Shown here one piece after another: positions 33,811 through 42,515 of a stretch of DNA of 64,000 nucleotides (position 1 is its first letter; each line of letters opens with the position of its first letter). The stretch is from Chryseolinea sp. H1M3-3 (GTDB lineage: Bacteria > Bacteroidota > Bacteroidia > Cytophagales > Cyclobacteriaceae). Both the position numbers and the translations under genes were made by a program. The stretch spans positions 1,116,001 through 1,180,000 of the forward strand of contig NZ_JARKMY010000002.1 in NCBI RefSeq assembly GCF_029360725.1, given 5' to 3'. Below the pieces are notes generated by a model. That model saw only the letters and a list, made by a program, of their open reading frames with translations, was not told the DNA's origin and searched no databases.

Positions 33811-36366
33811 ATGAGATTAACATTCCTAATTTTTTTTTCTGTTTTCATTTTAACGGCGTGCAATACGAGCAAAACCCGTAGGTTGGCTTCTGAAAATTTA
33901 AGTGTCGAGTGGGAGGAAGTTGACAAACAATGGAAAATTAAAGCGTTAAAAGTGAAGCGCAACAATGACTGGAAGGTCGTAAAAGGTGCATCGGGAGAAC
34001 ATACCATTTTGTTCAGCGCAACAAAGCCCGACTCGACTTCTATCACCATGCACGCTAATACAGGCGTGGTGTTTCCGGAGGAAATTTACCGTTATCAGAA
34101 AGAACCCTGGAAGGCTGCGACATCTGCGGTATCAATGAATACAGCCGGAAAGGCCTATCATTTTTTCCCCAGCCGAATATCAGAGACACAAGACGGTATC
34201 TTGCTGCAATCGGAAAATGAAATTGCTATCGTAAGTGCCGAATGGAATGTGGACCCGGTACATAAAAACGATATTATCGTCAACCAGAGCTTGATAGCAA
34301 AAAAGCCTGGTTTTTATTCAACGACAAGTCCGTCGTTGGTGAACATTGCCACGGGTGACATTACCTGGGCTACTGTTCCTGGGTATTTTCATGGCGCCGC
34401 CTTGCAACCGGATTCTGTCCTTGCATACGCATATGGTCAGGGCATACCAACGTTTCCTGCGATCTATCCAGACCGTTGTATGACTACACCAACGAGCATT
34501 GCCGACATCAAGGATAGTCTGAGCGTGGCGGTGACCGTTGAACCTGGCTTTACCAGAGATCCCTGGGAGAAGGATCAGAATACGCATTTAAAATGGAACA
34601 CAGCATTTTCTCACATGAGCAGGAAAGGCGTTTTATCACCGACGTTGTATTATCCTGTGCTAGGCGAAAAGGGATCGAAGCTTGCCGCTGGGGATACACT
34701 GAAAGTGGAATTCAGGTTCAGTGTAAGGAATGGATACTGGATGGATAACCTTGATCATGCCATCAATGATGTGTATCAGTTTTCTGATAAACTCAAGTTG
34801 AGAAGGAATCAAACGTCGCTGACAAAAAGAATCGAAGCGATGCATAGCTATCTGACAGATCCGAAAACGTCCATGTGGAATCTTGAAGAGTATGAAGGCC
34901 GCACCATTGGCGCGCAGTCATACCTGGGTGGCGTCGTTGGTTCACAGGGAGATGCCATGAAAAACGCTGATTATGGCGCCATGTGGATGTTGGGTAAGGC
35001 TACCGGAGATTTGGCAATCAATGAAAAAGTGTTGCCTTATGCTCGCAATTTCAAGCTCGTTCAGCAAGAAGACAAACCGGGCTTTTTTAACGGTGCCGCT
35101 ATGGGTCAATACTATCTCGCAAAACGAAAGACGTTTGTAGAGGAATGGGGTGATTTTATCGAACCTATAAGTCTTACCTACTACACCATGCTCGATCTTG
35201 GAAATATTCTTTTGTTTCAGCCGGAAGATCAGGAACTTCATCAGCGGCTCAGGCATGGTGCTGAATTACTATTGAAGTGGCAGCATGAAGATGGGTATTG
35301 GGAAGTTGCATACGATCGTAAAACGAAACAACCACTTTTTAAAGACATTAAAGATCTGCGTCCAACATTTTATGGTCTTGTAGTCGCGTACCGTATTCTA
35401 AAAGATGAACGTTATCTGGCCGGTGCGATTAAAGGGGCAGACTGGCTCATTGAACACAGCGTGAATAAAGGTCATTTCATAGGTGTATGTGGAGACGCAA
35501 GGTATGCACCCGACTTTGCTACGGCCCAGACTGCTCAGGTTTTGCTGGATCTTTTTGACATCACAGGCAATGAAAAATATAAGGCAGCAGCTATTGCTGC
35601 TGCCAGAATATATACAACGTCAGTCTACACGCATCCAGTACCTTCAACAGTTCTTAAGACGGTAAAAGATAATACCCGGGAAGACTGGGAAATTTCCCAG
35701 GCGGGTTTAAGTTTTGAACACGGTGGTATCATGGGCTCAGCGCAACGCCATGGCCCAATTCAACTTGCCAGTCATGCTGGATTATTTGTAAGAATGTTTA
35801 ATATCACTGGCGATTCATTATTTATTACAATGGCACGTGCTGCCGCCATTGGTCGTGATGCTTTTCTGGACAACAAAACAAAAGTTGCATCGTATTATTG
35901 GAACGCTATGGGTAGGGGCGCGGGTCCATATCCCCACCATGCCTGGTGGCAGATCGGATGGATTATGGATTACCTGATGGCAGAAGCTGAATTACGTTCA
36001 GCAGGAAAGATTATTTTTCCAAGAGGTTTTGTTACTCCTAAAGTCGGGCCACATCAGTCTTACGGGTTTGAAACGGGAAATGTTTTTGGTGAAAAGGCAA
36101 AGCTTATTATATCAAAAGCAATTGTCGATGTTGACAATCCCAACATTGAATACATTCTCGCGGAATCCGTTGAAAAAGATGTGTTTATCATTTTGTTAAA
36201 TGACGTTGGTGAAAAACAATCTGTTACCCTAAAATTATTTGAAAAAGAAAGAAAAATCAGCGCGGTTCATGATGTTACTGGACAGGGACAGTTGGAACCT
36301 CAGGGAACATGGCAGACTGAAATTGATCCTTATGGATTAAAAGTCTTCCGTGTCACTTATCAATGA
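33811..36366 (+). CDS. Unrecognised helical-toroid lipoprotein, possible glycoside hydrolase or lyase
   Basis: An 851-residue lipoprotein (lipobox ending ILTAC, Cys17). The first 300 residues look like beta sandwich. About 330-740 is a repeated helical region of the (alpha/alpha) toroid kind: LRHGAELLLKWQHEDGYWEVAYD, YGLVVAYRILKDERYLAGAIKGADWLIEH, TAQTAQVLLDLFDITGNEKYKAAAIAAARIYTTS, SHAGLFVRMFNITGDSLFITMARAAAIGRDAF. Then PYPHHAWWQIGWIMDYLMAEAELRS is followed by a short beta tail. This layout is common in glycosidases and polysaccharide lyases, but I cannot match a family. It sits between the FAD oxidoreductase and the symporter, whose start overlaps its end by 17 bases. A surface or periplasmic enzyme of this locus is likely. 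Confidence 0.6.
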   Translation: MRLTFLIFFSVFILTACNTSKTRRLASENLSVEWEEVDKQWKIKALKVKRNNDWKVVKGASGEHTILFSATKPDSTSITMHANTGVVFPEEIYRYQKEPWKAATSAVSMNTAGKAYHFFPSRISETQDGILLQSENEIAIVSAEWNVDPVHKNDIIVNQSLIAKKPGFYSTTSPSLVNIATGDITWATVPGYFHGAALQPDSVLAYAYGQGIPTFPAIYPDRCMTTPTSIADIKDSLSVAVTVEPGFTRDPWEKDQNTHLKWNTAFSHMSRKGVLSPTLYYPVLGEKGSKLAAGDTLKVEFRFSVRNGYWMDNLDHAINDVYQFSDKLKLRRNQTSLTKRIEAMHSYLTDPKTSMWNLEEYEGRTIGAQSYLGGVVGSQGDAMKNADYGAMWMLGKATGDLAINEKVLPYARNFKLVQQEDKPGFFNGAAMGQYYLAKRKTFVEEWGDFIEPISLTYYTMLDLGNILLFQPEDQELHQRLRHGAELLLKWQHEDGYWEVAYDRKTKQPLFKDIKDLRPTFYGLVVAYRILKDERYLAGAIKGADWLIEHSVNKGHFIGVCGDARYAPDFATAQTAQVLLDLFDITGNEKYKAAAIAAARIYTTSVYTHPVPSTVLKTVKDNTREDWEISQAGLSFEHGGIMGSAQRHGPIQLASHAGLFVRMFNITGDSLFITMARAAAIGRDAFLDNKTKVASYYWNAMGRGAGPYPHHAWWQIGWIMDYLMAEAELRSAGKIIFPRGFVTPKVGPHQSYGFETGNVFGEKAKLIISKAIVDVDNPNIEYILAESVEKDVFIILLNDVGEKQSVTLKLFEKERKISAVHDVTGQGQLEPQGTWQTEIDPYGLKVFRVTYQ

Positions 36367-38125
36367 AACAAAGAACAACCCTAATATTTTCCCCAATCAA
36401 AAAAACTTAAGAGCGGTGAATCCACTTGACATTTTTGTTATCGTTTTGTTTTCCTTGTTAATACTTGTGGCAGGGCTTTCGTTTGGAAACCAGGGAAAGG
36501 ACATGAAATCATTTTTTGCTGCGGGAGGTAATGTTCCGTGGCCGATTAATGGCCTTTCGTTGTTCATGAGTTTTTTTTCCGCAGGTACATTTGTTGTTTG
36601 GGGTTCAATTGCTTACAAACACGGAATGGTTGCTGTTAGCATTCAATGGATGATGGCTATAGGTGGATTCTTGATCGGCCTTTACATTGCGCCGAGATGG
36701 AAAGAAGCAAAAATATTAACAGCCGGCGAGTTTATCAAAAAGAGACTTGGTGCGAATACGCAGCGATATTATACTTACCTGATCTTATTTCTTTCCCTGG
36801 GGTATACAGGTGCCTTCCTTTATCCGGTAGCTAAACTGGTAAATGTTTCATCTGGTTTTTCCATCAATAGTTCAATAGTGGTGCTGGGTTTAATGGTGAT
36901 CATATATACAGCTGTGGGTGGTTTGTGGGCCGTTGTAATAACAGATGTTCTACAGTTTGTAATACTTACTGCCGCTGTAGTGATCGTTGTTCCGCTGGCA
37001 TTTGAAAAAGTCGGGGGAGTAGATGCCTTTATTTCACAGTCTCCGGAATCGTTTTTCGATTTGGTGCACTCAGAATATAATGGATGGTTTTTGTTTGCAT
37101 TCGCTATTTACAACATGATTTTTATTGGAGGCAACTGGGCATACGTGCAGCGATATACGACGGTCAATACGAAACGTGACGCCAGCAAGGTTGCCTACCT
37201 CTTTGGTGCATTGTACATCATTAGTCCCGTGATCTGGATGCTTCCGCCGATGCTGTACCGGTTAGTAAGTACCGATCTGACAGGGATGGAAAATGAAGGA
37301 GCGTACCTGTTGATGTGTAAAACTGTTTTGCCAAACGGAATGTTGGGTCTGATGCTAGGAGGAATGATCTTTGCTACAGCAAGTTCTGTTAACACGACAC
37401 TCAATCTTGTAGCAGCAGTATTTACGAACGACGTCTACAGACCATTGAAACCTGCCGCTTCTGAGAAGACTTTAATGACAATTGCGCGCACCTCTACCGT
37501 TGTGTTCGGCATCATTACGATCGTGGTTGCTTTGCTTGTGCCTTATGTTGGCGGTATAGTAGAGGTGGTGTTGACCATTGGCGCAGTAACCGGGTGTTCT
37601 ATTTATGGACCTCCAATCTGGGCGTTGTTTTCCAAACGCCATAATGGAAAATCAATCTGGATGTGTACGTTAATAAGTCTCGTTGTAAATCTCTTCTGCA
37701 AGTTTTTACTTCCGCTAATTGCCGGTATATCTTTGACACGGTCAACCGAAATGTTGTTGGGCGCGCTTTTTCCATTCCTACTTCTGCTGGTATATGAAGT
37801 TTGGGCGCGGGCGATGTTACCGATACATCCGGATTACGTTTTCTACCGCGAACAATTGAAATTGATGGAATTAACACAAACCAATGAACCTGCTGCTAAT
37901 GATAATGCGAACCAATACGGAATAAGGGTGTTGGCCATAACGTTGTTGCTCGTCAGCCTAATTATCATTGGTCTTGGTATTATCGCCGACAACGGTACAA
38001 TCATCGTTACCTGTATAGGGGGGCTGATCATGGTTGTCGGCGCCTTGATGTTCAAACGACGTACCCTCAAGGATAAAAAGCGACCCATTGACTTTAATCC
38101 GATGGAACGTGATAAAGTATCTTAA
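36350..38125 (+). CDS. Sodium:solute symporter (SSS) family transporter
   Basis: A 591-residue inner-membrane protein with about 14 hydrophobic helices. Family features include SFFAAGGNVPWPINGLSLFMSFFSAGTFVVWGSIAYKHG near the N terminus and YTAVGGLWAVVITDVLQFVILTAAVVIVVPLAF around 185-218. The latter is the usual SSS sodium-symport signature region. It likely imports the mono- or disaccharide, or sugar acid, released by the locus. The GTG at 36350 gives a 17-base overlap with the preceding gene; a GTG at 36416 (VNPLDIFVIV) would avoid the overlap and is possible. Confidence 0.9.
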   Translation: MSLINETKNNPNIFPNQKNLRAVNPLDIFVIVLFSLLILVAGLSFGNQGKDMKSFFAAGGNVPWPINGLSLFMSFFSAGTFVVWGSIAYKHGMVAVSIQWMMAIGGFLIGLYIAPRWKEAKILTAGEFIKKRLGANTQRYYTYLILFLSLGYTGAFLYPVAKLVNVSSGFSINSSIVVLGLMVIIYTAVGGLWAVVITDVLQFVILTAAVVIVVPLAFEKVGGVDAFISQSPESFFDLVHSEYNGWFLFAFAIYNMIFIGGNWAYVQRYTTVNTKRDASKVAYLFGALYIISPVIWMLPPMLYRLVSTDLTGMENEGAYLLMCKTVLPNGMLGLMLGGMIFATASSVNTTLNLVAAVFTNDVYRPLKPAASEKTLMTIARTSTVVFGIITIVVALLVPYVGGIVEVVLTIGAVTGCSIYGPPIWALFSKRHNGKSIWMCTLISLVVNLFCKFLLPLIAGISLTRSTEMLLGALFPFLLLLVYEVWARAMLPIHPDYVFYREQLKLMELTQTNEPAANDNANQYGIRVLAITLLLVSLIIIGLGIIADNGTIIVTCIGGLIMVVGALMFKRRTLKDKKRPIDFNPMERDKVS

Positions 38126-38195
38126 GTCTCCGCTCATGTGCAACTTCGTTTGCAAAACACTTTGAAAAAAGTAAATTGTCAAAAATCTAAACCAT

Positions 38196-39494
38196 ATGCA
38201 CGCCACTCTAAAACCGCTTGTTTATTTTCTATTTCTAATCGGTTTGTCCTTCCACACACATGCTCAGCCTACGGAACAGGCAGTGAAAGTTGTTGTTGCT
38301 CCCGATCATGATGACTGGAGTTACAAATCCGGAGAGAAAATAAACTTTCGTATAACGGTTCTGCGGAATGGGAATCCCATTAAGAATGTCACAGTTAAAT
38401 ATGAGGCCGGGCCGGAGAAGATGGAGCCTGTGGCCAAGGATTCAATTATCCTGAAAAATGGAACGCATTCCGTTGAAGGTCTTTCGTTAAAAAAACCGGG
38501 GTTTGTTCGTTGCATCGTCACAGCATTTGTTGATGGCAAAATGTACCGGGGACTTGCAACCGCTGGAATCGACCCCTTGAAGATTGAACCTACCGTAGAA
38601 AATCCAGGGGACTTCGTTCAGTTCTGGGAGACCGCTAAAAGTGAAGCTGCGAAAATACCCATGGAAACAAAGATGACACTGCTTCCTGAAAGGTGTACCG
38701 AGACCGTTGATGTTTTTCACGTCAGCTTTCAAAATTACCGCATCGGGTCGCGTATGTATGGTATTTTGTGCGTGCCGAAAAAAACCGGAAAATATCCGGC
38801 GATGCTAAAAGTACCTGGTGCAGGTGTTCGTGCGTATAACGGTGACGTTACACTGGCCCAAAAGGGTGTCATAACTTTTGAGATTGGTATTCACGGCATC
38901 CCGGTCACGATGGACCCTCCAGTATATACCGACCTCGGGAGTGGGGCGTTAAATCAATACTACACATTCAATTTAGACAACCGTGATCGCTATTATTACA
39001 AGCGCGTCTATCTCGGTTGTGTTCGTGCCAATGATTTTATCTTTTCACTTCCTCAGTTCGATGGGAATCTTGCCGTAACAGGTGGAAGTCAGGGGGGAGC
39101 GCTTTCTATTATTACGGCTGCCCTCGACCCGCGCGTAAAATTTCTTGCTTCATATTATCCGGCTTTGTCAGACTTCACCGGATATCTTCACGGAAGGGCA
39201 GGAGGATGGCCACATTTACTGGACCGGAACAATTCGAAATTCCATAACACAGCCGGCAAACTTGAAACGATCAAATATTACGATGTCGTTAATTTCGCGA
39301 GGATCATAAAAGTGCCTGGTTATTATTCATGGGGGTTCAATGATGAAACTTGCCCGCCAACTTCTATGTATGCAGTTTATAATGTCATTCATGCACCTCG
39401 TGAACTTTATCTTGCACTTGAAACCGGCCACTGGACTTACCCCGAGCAACGGGAAAAAGTTGATCAATGGATATTGAAGATGTTTGGAAAATAA
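38196..39494 (+). CDS. Secreted CE7-type acetylesterase (acetyl xylan esterase / cephalosporin C deacetylase-like)
   Basis: 432 residues with a signal peptide ending THAQP. An Ig-like N-terminal domain (about 30-130) precedes an alpha/beta-hydrolase domain. The nucleophile elbow GGSQGG holds Ser298. Later FNDETCPPTSMYAVYN supplies the acid and ETGHWTYPEQ the histidine of the triad. The arrangement is that of CE7 acetylesterases, which remove O-acetyl groups from oligosaccharides. It is the last gene of the LacI-controlled run, 70 bases after the symporter, and implies an acetylated glycan substrate. The deacetylation target (xylan-like or other) is not known. Confidence 0.85.
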   Translation: MHATLKPLVYFLFLIGLSFHTHAQPTEQAVKVVVAPDHDDWSYKSGEKINFRITVLRNGNPIKNVTVKYEAGPEKMEPVAKDSIILKNGTHSVEGLSLKKPGFVRCIVTAFVDGKMYRGLATAGIDPLKIEPTVENPGDFVQFWETAKSEAAKIPMETKMTLLPERCTETVDVFHVSFQNYRIGSRMYGILCVPKKTGKYPAMLKVPGAGVRAYNGDVTLAQKGVITFEIGIHGIPVTMDPPVYTDLGSGALNQYYTFNLDNRDRYYYKRVYLGCVRANDFIFSLPQFDGNLAVTGGSQGGALSIITAALDPRVKFLASYYPALSDFTGYLHGRAGGWPHLLDRNNSKFHNTAGKLETIKYYDVVNFARIIKVPGYYSWGFNDETCPPTSMYAVYNVIHAPRELYLALETGHWTYPEQREKVDQWILKMFGK

Positions 39495-39785
39495 GTGTTG
39501 AGGTGTTGAAGTTCGAAGTGAAAAATAAGTGTTGGAGTGTTGAGGTTCGAAGTGTTGGAGTTTTGTTATATGAAAGAGACTTTTTTTTAAAGAACCCAGT
39601 ACCTTATCGAATGACCCCGACGACCTGATCACCTCTAGAAGTGTTGAAGTTCGAAGTGTTGAAGTTTGCTTTATCGAAGAGGCCGTTATTTTAATACGCC
39701 TTTGCATACTCATAAGCTTACCCAAACTACCGGACACCTGATCACTCGATTACCGATTACTCGATTACCAATCTACCGATCACCT
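39495..39785. repeat. Degenerate intergenic tandem repeats
   Basis: A 296-base gap made largely of repeats. GTGTTGAAG/GTTCGAAGTGTTGGAG-type words recur from 39497 to 39670. Two diverged copies of a longer unit start near 39542 and 39646 (GAGGTTCGAAGTGTTGGAG against GAAGTTCGAAGTGTTGAAG), each followed by an AAAGAG/GAAGAG stretch and then CCTGATCAC at 39624 and 39737; the spacing is about 104-113 bases. The end (39745-39785) repeats CGATTAC words. No convincing gene lies inside. Confidence 0.7.
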
Positions 39786-39790
39786 TCACT

Positions 39791-40228
39791 TCAGTCTACA
39801 TTATTTGATTCCACCTTACCATCGGCACTGAGCAATATCTTGCGCTCTTCGTTGTTGCCGTCTAGCTCGATTTGGTAATAAACTTTGCCGTCCATCTCTA
39901 TTTTGTCTGCATCGTCAATTTTGTAGTTGGAGAATTCGCTTTCCAGTTTTTGTTTGACTGCGGCAGGTAAATCGCTTTTAGGAAAATCTTCTTTATGCTT
40001 TTTGATGTTTCCGCTTTTATCGATCCATACATCGTGATCCCTCTTTCCAATTTCAAATTCCGCTTTATAGTCATCTCCTTTTAGTTCCCATTCCACATCT
40101 GTGGCATTTGCGAATTTCGTTTGGAAGGCGTTGAGTACAAGTGAAGGTACCTGGCTTTTAGGTATATCCTGTGCGTTGGAGGTAAGCGCGAGTCCGCCTA
40201 AGACGAATGATATCATTAATGTTTTCAT
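39791..40228 (-). CDS. PepSY-like domain periplasmic protein
   Basis: A 145-residue exported protein with a signal peptide ending SNAQD. It holds two PepSY-like (BLIP-like) repeats: VPSLVLNAFQTKFANATDVEWELKGDDYKAEFEIGKRDHDVWIDKSGNI at 28-77, and LPAAVKQKLESEFSNYKIDDADKIEMDGKVYYQIELDGNNEERKILLSADGKV at 86-139. The first ends in DVWIDKSG, as in many Bacteroidota PepSY-like proteins. Such proteins are often controlled by an adjacent two-component system and may sense or modulate envelope conditions. Its promoter carries the same site found in front of the response-regulator gene, so it is a likely target of that regulator. Exact role is unknown. Confidence 0.85.
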   Translation of the reverse strand: MKTLMISFVLGGLALTSNAQDIPKSQVPSLVLNAFQTKFANATDVEWELKGDDYKAEFEIGKRDHDVWIDKSGNIKKHKEDFPKSDLPAAVKQKLESEFSNYKIDDADKIEMDGKVYYQIELDGNNEERKILLSADGKVESNNVD

Positions 40229-40253
40229 AATTTTTGTTTTTTTTTAATAAGAG

Positions 40254-40288
40254 CAAAAGTACAAGTGAAATCCGGAAACAAGTTGGAA
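40254..40288 (-). promoter_or_regulatory. Promoter and regulator site of the PepSY-like gene
   Basis: On the minus strand, TTTCC-N6-TTTCC (40288 down to 40273) is followed 11 bases later by TACTTTTG (40261-40254), a full TAnnTTTG match. The 11-base-period direct repeat in place of a -33 element is what OmpR/PhoB-type activators bind. The same pattern occurs twice at 42330-42470. Confidence 0.65.
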
Positions 40289-40302
40289 AAACAAGATGTG
40301 AT

Positions 40303-41604
40303 TTAACTTTTAATTCCTGTTCCGATATTTTTGACGGAGGCAGGGATTCGAACAGCAAACTGATGTTTACCATTGTAAGTATAGCTTAACCCGAATCGAT
40401 AATAGTCTGTTATTGTCTTCACGATAGACAGACCTAGTCCGGTGGAGGTATTGGCACCGGTGTTCTTATAGAATCTTTCAAATATCCTCGACTCATCCAG
40501 TTTAACAGCGTTTCCAGTATTTTCAATAAATATTCCGCCTGACTGAATTTTTATTTCTACCGTACCACCTGCGTGGTTGTGTAGTATCCCGTTTTTTAAA
40601 AGGTTGGAAACCAATATCTGTGCAAGTTCCGGATTCATTTGTTGTGTTAGATTTCCCTCATGGTTGATAGAAAGCGCTACGGATTTGTATGCAGCCAAGT
40701 CAGCATATTCCGACATCAGGTGCTCCGATAGTTCATTAAAGCCTACTAAACTTTGCTCTGTAAATTGTTGGTTTTCGATTCTCGATAGCAACAACAACGT
40801 CTTGTTCAACCTCGTGAGTCGTTCAAGCGATTCTATAATGGATGCTATCTCCTGAAGTTGTGTTTCATTATTGGATTTTTCTGCAAGTAACTCCAGTTTG
40901 TTTATGGTAATCGCTAACGGCGTCTGCAATTCATGAGATGCATTCTCTATGAATTGTTTCTGGTTGTTGAATGTATGGACTGTTCTTTGCAAAAGCGATG
41001 AAACCGTTTCATTGAGCATGTTGAATTCAGTTACCGTCGTTTTTGTTTCCGGCAAGGTTTCACGTTTGTCAAGGGAGAAAAATTTCAGTCGGTCAAGTAT
41101 TTCATAGAATGGTTTCCAAATTCTTTTTAATATGAAACTATTAACGACCAAGATGCCCGCAAGTAAAATAAGATAGAGCCAGATAATAGAGTAGAAAAGA
41201 TCTTCAATGAGGTCATCTTCTTCCACCATAGAAGAAACCACCTCCAGTTGGTAATATTTTCCATCAAAGGCTCTAAATGCGGATTTTAATATTCTAACAG
41301 GTTCATAGTCTTTTTCATTTTGCATGTAAAGCGTTGAATCCAGATAGACATCTTTAAAATGAGCCGCCTGAGTTGCTGAAATTTCATGAATGGCATAATT
41401 GCTTTCCAGAAAATCCTTCCGATGCAGTAACGTGGTATCGGTTTGAATTTTTTCAAGAATAAGTATTTTTGAATTCTCCAGTCCATCGTCAATGCTATCG
41501 TAGATCTCATCGAAAATATTCACATAAAAAATAATTGCCCAAACGCCGATCACCGGCAATAGGATAATGGATAAATATGAGAGTGTGTGATTTTGTAGTT
41601 TCAA
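40303..41604 (-). CDS. Sensor histidine kinase
   Basis: A 433-residue membrane kinase. Transmembrane segments lie at about residues 9-30 and 139-158, enclosing a periplasmic sensor of about 105 residues. The HisKA H-box is ENASHELQTPLA (His224). The ATPase has ILVSNLLKNGILHN (N box), a G1-like GGIFIENTGNAV, where the usual aspartate is replaced, and TGLGLSIVKTI. It overlaps the response-regulator stop by 4 bases (41601-41604), so the two are translated together. It probably phosphorylates that regulator in response to an envelope signal. Confidence 0.92.
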   Translation of the reverse strand: MKLQNHTLSYLSIILLPVIGVWAIIFYVNIFDEIYDSIDDGLENSKILILEKIQTDTTLLHRKDFLESNYAIHEISATQAAHFKDVYLDSTLYMQNEKDYEPVRILKSAFRAFDGKYYQLEVVSSMVEEDDLIEDLFYSIIWLYLILLAGILVVNSFILKRIWKPFYEILDRLKFFSLDKRETLPETKTTVTEFNMLNETVSSLLQRTVHTFNNQKQFIENASHELQTPLAITINKLELLAEKSNNETQLQEIASIIESLERLTRLNKTLLLLSRIENQQFTEQSLVGFNELSEHLMSEYADLAAYKSVALSINHEGNLTQQMNPELAQILVSNLLKNGILHNHAGGTVEIKIQSGGIFIENTGNAVKLDESRIFERFYKNTGANTSTGLGLSIVKTITDYYRFGLSYTYNGKHQFAVRIPASVKNIGTGIKS

Positions 41605-42278
41605 TCCGTAACGAGTTTATACCCGAGTCCATACACTGCTTGAATTTCCAGATCCGCTCCTGAATCCTTTAACTTTTTCCGGAGATTCTTGATTTGTGAG
41701 TAAATAAATTCAAAGTCGTCCGACTGATCAGTATGATCACCCCAGATATGTTCTGCTAAAGCTGTTTTGTTGATGAGCCTGTTCTTATTTGAAACAAAGT
41801 AGCTGAGAATATCGAACTCTTTCCGATTGAGCGTCAACGGTTGATTTTGCACATGCACAGTATGGTTGTCCATGTCGATGCTAACATTTTTCAACTCAAT
41901 TACAGCATGACCTTCAAGCGTGCGTCTTCGGATCACAGATTTTACACGGGCAGTGAGTTCTGCCAGATGAAAAGGTTTCGCCAGGTAATCGTCGGCGCCC
42001 AGATTAAGTCCCTTCACTTTATCATCGACGGAATTTTTCGCTGAAATAATGATCACGCTTTTTTGCTTCTTCATTTTTTTTAGTTCGTCCAATAGCGAGA
42101 GGCCGCTACCTCCGGGAAGCATAATGTCAAGCAATATGCAATCGTAGTCGTAAGTGCTGATCTTATCCCATGCAGCATGGAAATCGTGTGCCGTCTCCAC
42201 AAGAAACCGCTCTTTTTCGAGTGATTCAATTATCACCTTACGCATTTCGGCTTCGTCTTCTATCAGTAGTATTTTCAT
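41601..42278 (-). CDS. OmpR/PhoB-family response regulator
   Basis: A 225-residue regulator. The receiver domain (1-115) has the acidic pair at residues 7-8, phospho-acceptor Asp51 in CILLDIMLPGGSG, the conserved Ser of IISAKNS and the KPF lysine (DDYLAKPFHLAEL). The C-terminal winged helix (about 125-223) shows LNRKEFDILSYFVSNKNRLINKTALAEHIWGD and FIYSQIKNLRKKL...IQAVYGLGYKL. Two inverted copies of a 17-base site lie in the divergent region upstream and point to autoregulation plus control of the 42516 gene. Confidence 0.94.
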   Translation of the reverse strand: MKILLIEDEAEMRKVIIESLEKERFLVETAHDFHAAWDKISTYDYDCILLDIMLPGGSGLSLLDELKKMKKQKSVIIISAKNSVDDKVKGLNLGADDYLAKPFHLAELTARVKSVIRRRTLEGHAVIELKNVSIDMDNHTVHVQNQPLTLNRKEFDILSYFVSNKNRLINKTALAEHIWGDHTDQSDDFEFIYSQIKNLRKKLKDSGADLEIQAVYGLGYKLVTD

Positions 42279-42329
42279 TTGACCTGCGGTTCAGTCAATC
42301 AAATATAGCGAGCAAAGTAAAAGTAAAAT

Positions 42330-42346
42330 CCGGAAACATTTGGGAA
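42330..42346 (-). promoter_or_regulatory. Regulator site of the response-regulator operon
   Basis: CCGGAAACATTTGGGAA on the plus strand, the exact reverse complement of 42436-42452. Read on the minus strand it gives ATTCC-N6-TTTCC, followed 12 bases later by TACTTTGC, a weak -7 element, ahead of the ATG at 42278. Confidence 0.6.
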
Positions 42347-42435
42347 TCCTCCTGGTTGAATAGCTCAAAGAATGATTCTCCCAGTAAAAACAAAAAAATT
42401 GAAAATGTTTGAGAGTGCTGATCATGTTAATTCCT

Positions 42436-42470
42436 TTCCCAAATGTTTCCGGTTTTGCAGCGTATGATTG
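42436..42470 (+). promoter_or_regulatory. Regulator site and promoter of the 42516 gene
   Basis: TTCCCAAATGTTTCCGG (TTTCC at 42435-42439 and 42446-42450) is followed 12 bases later by TATGATTG (42463-42470), one mismatch from TAnnTTTG. The arrangement mirrors the PepSY-like promoter at 40254-40288. Confidence 0.6.
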
Positions 42471-42515
42471 TCCCGAAAACAGAACATTAGGAATCAATCA
42501 TAATGAAATAACGCT

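Noticed and set aside
39495-39785. CRISPR array
   Set aside because: The repeats are degenerate, irregularly spaced and without uniform spacers, and no cas genes are present.
39666-39878. 70-residue reading frame in the repeat region
   Set aside because: It consists of translated CGATTAC-type repeats and overlaps the end of the PepSY-like gene on the other strand; not a credible protein.
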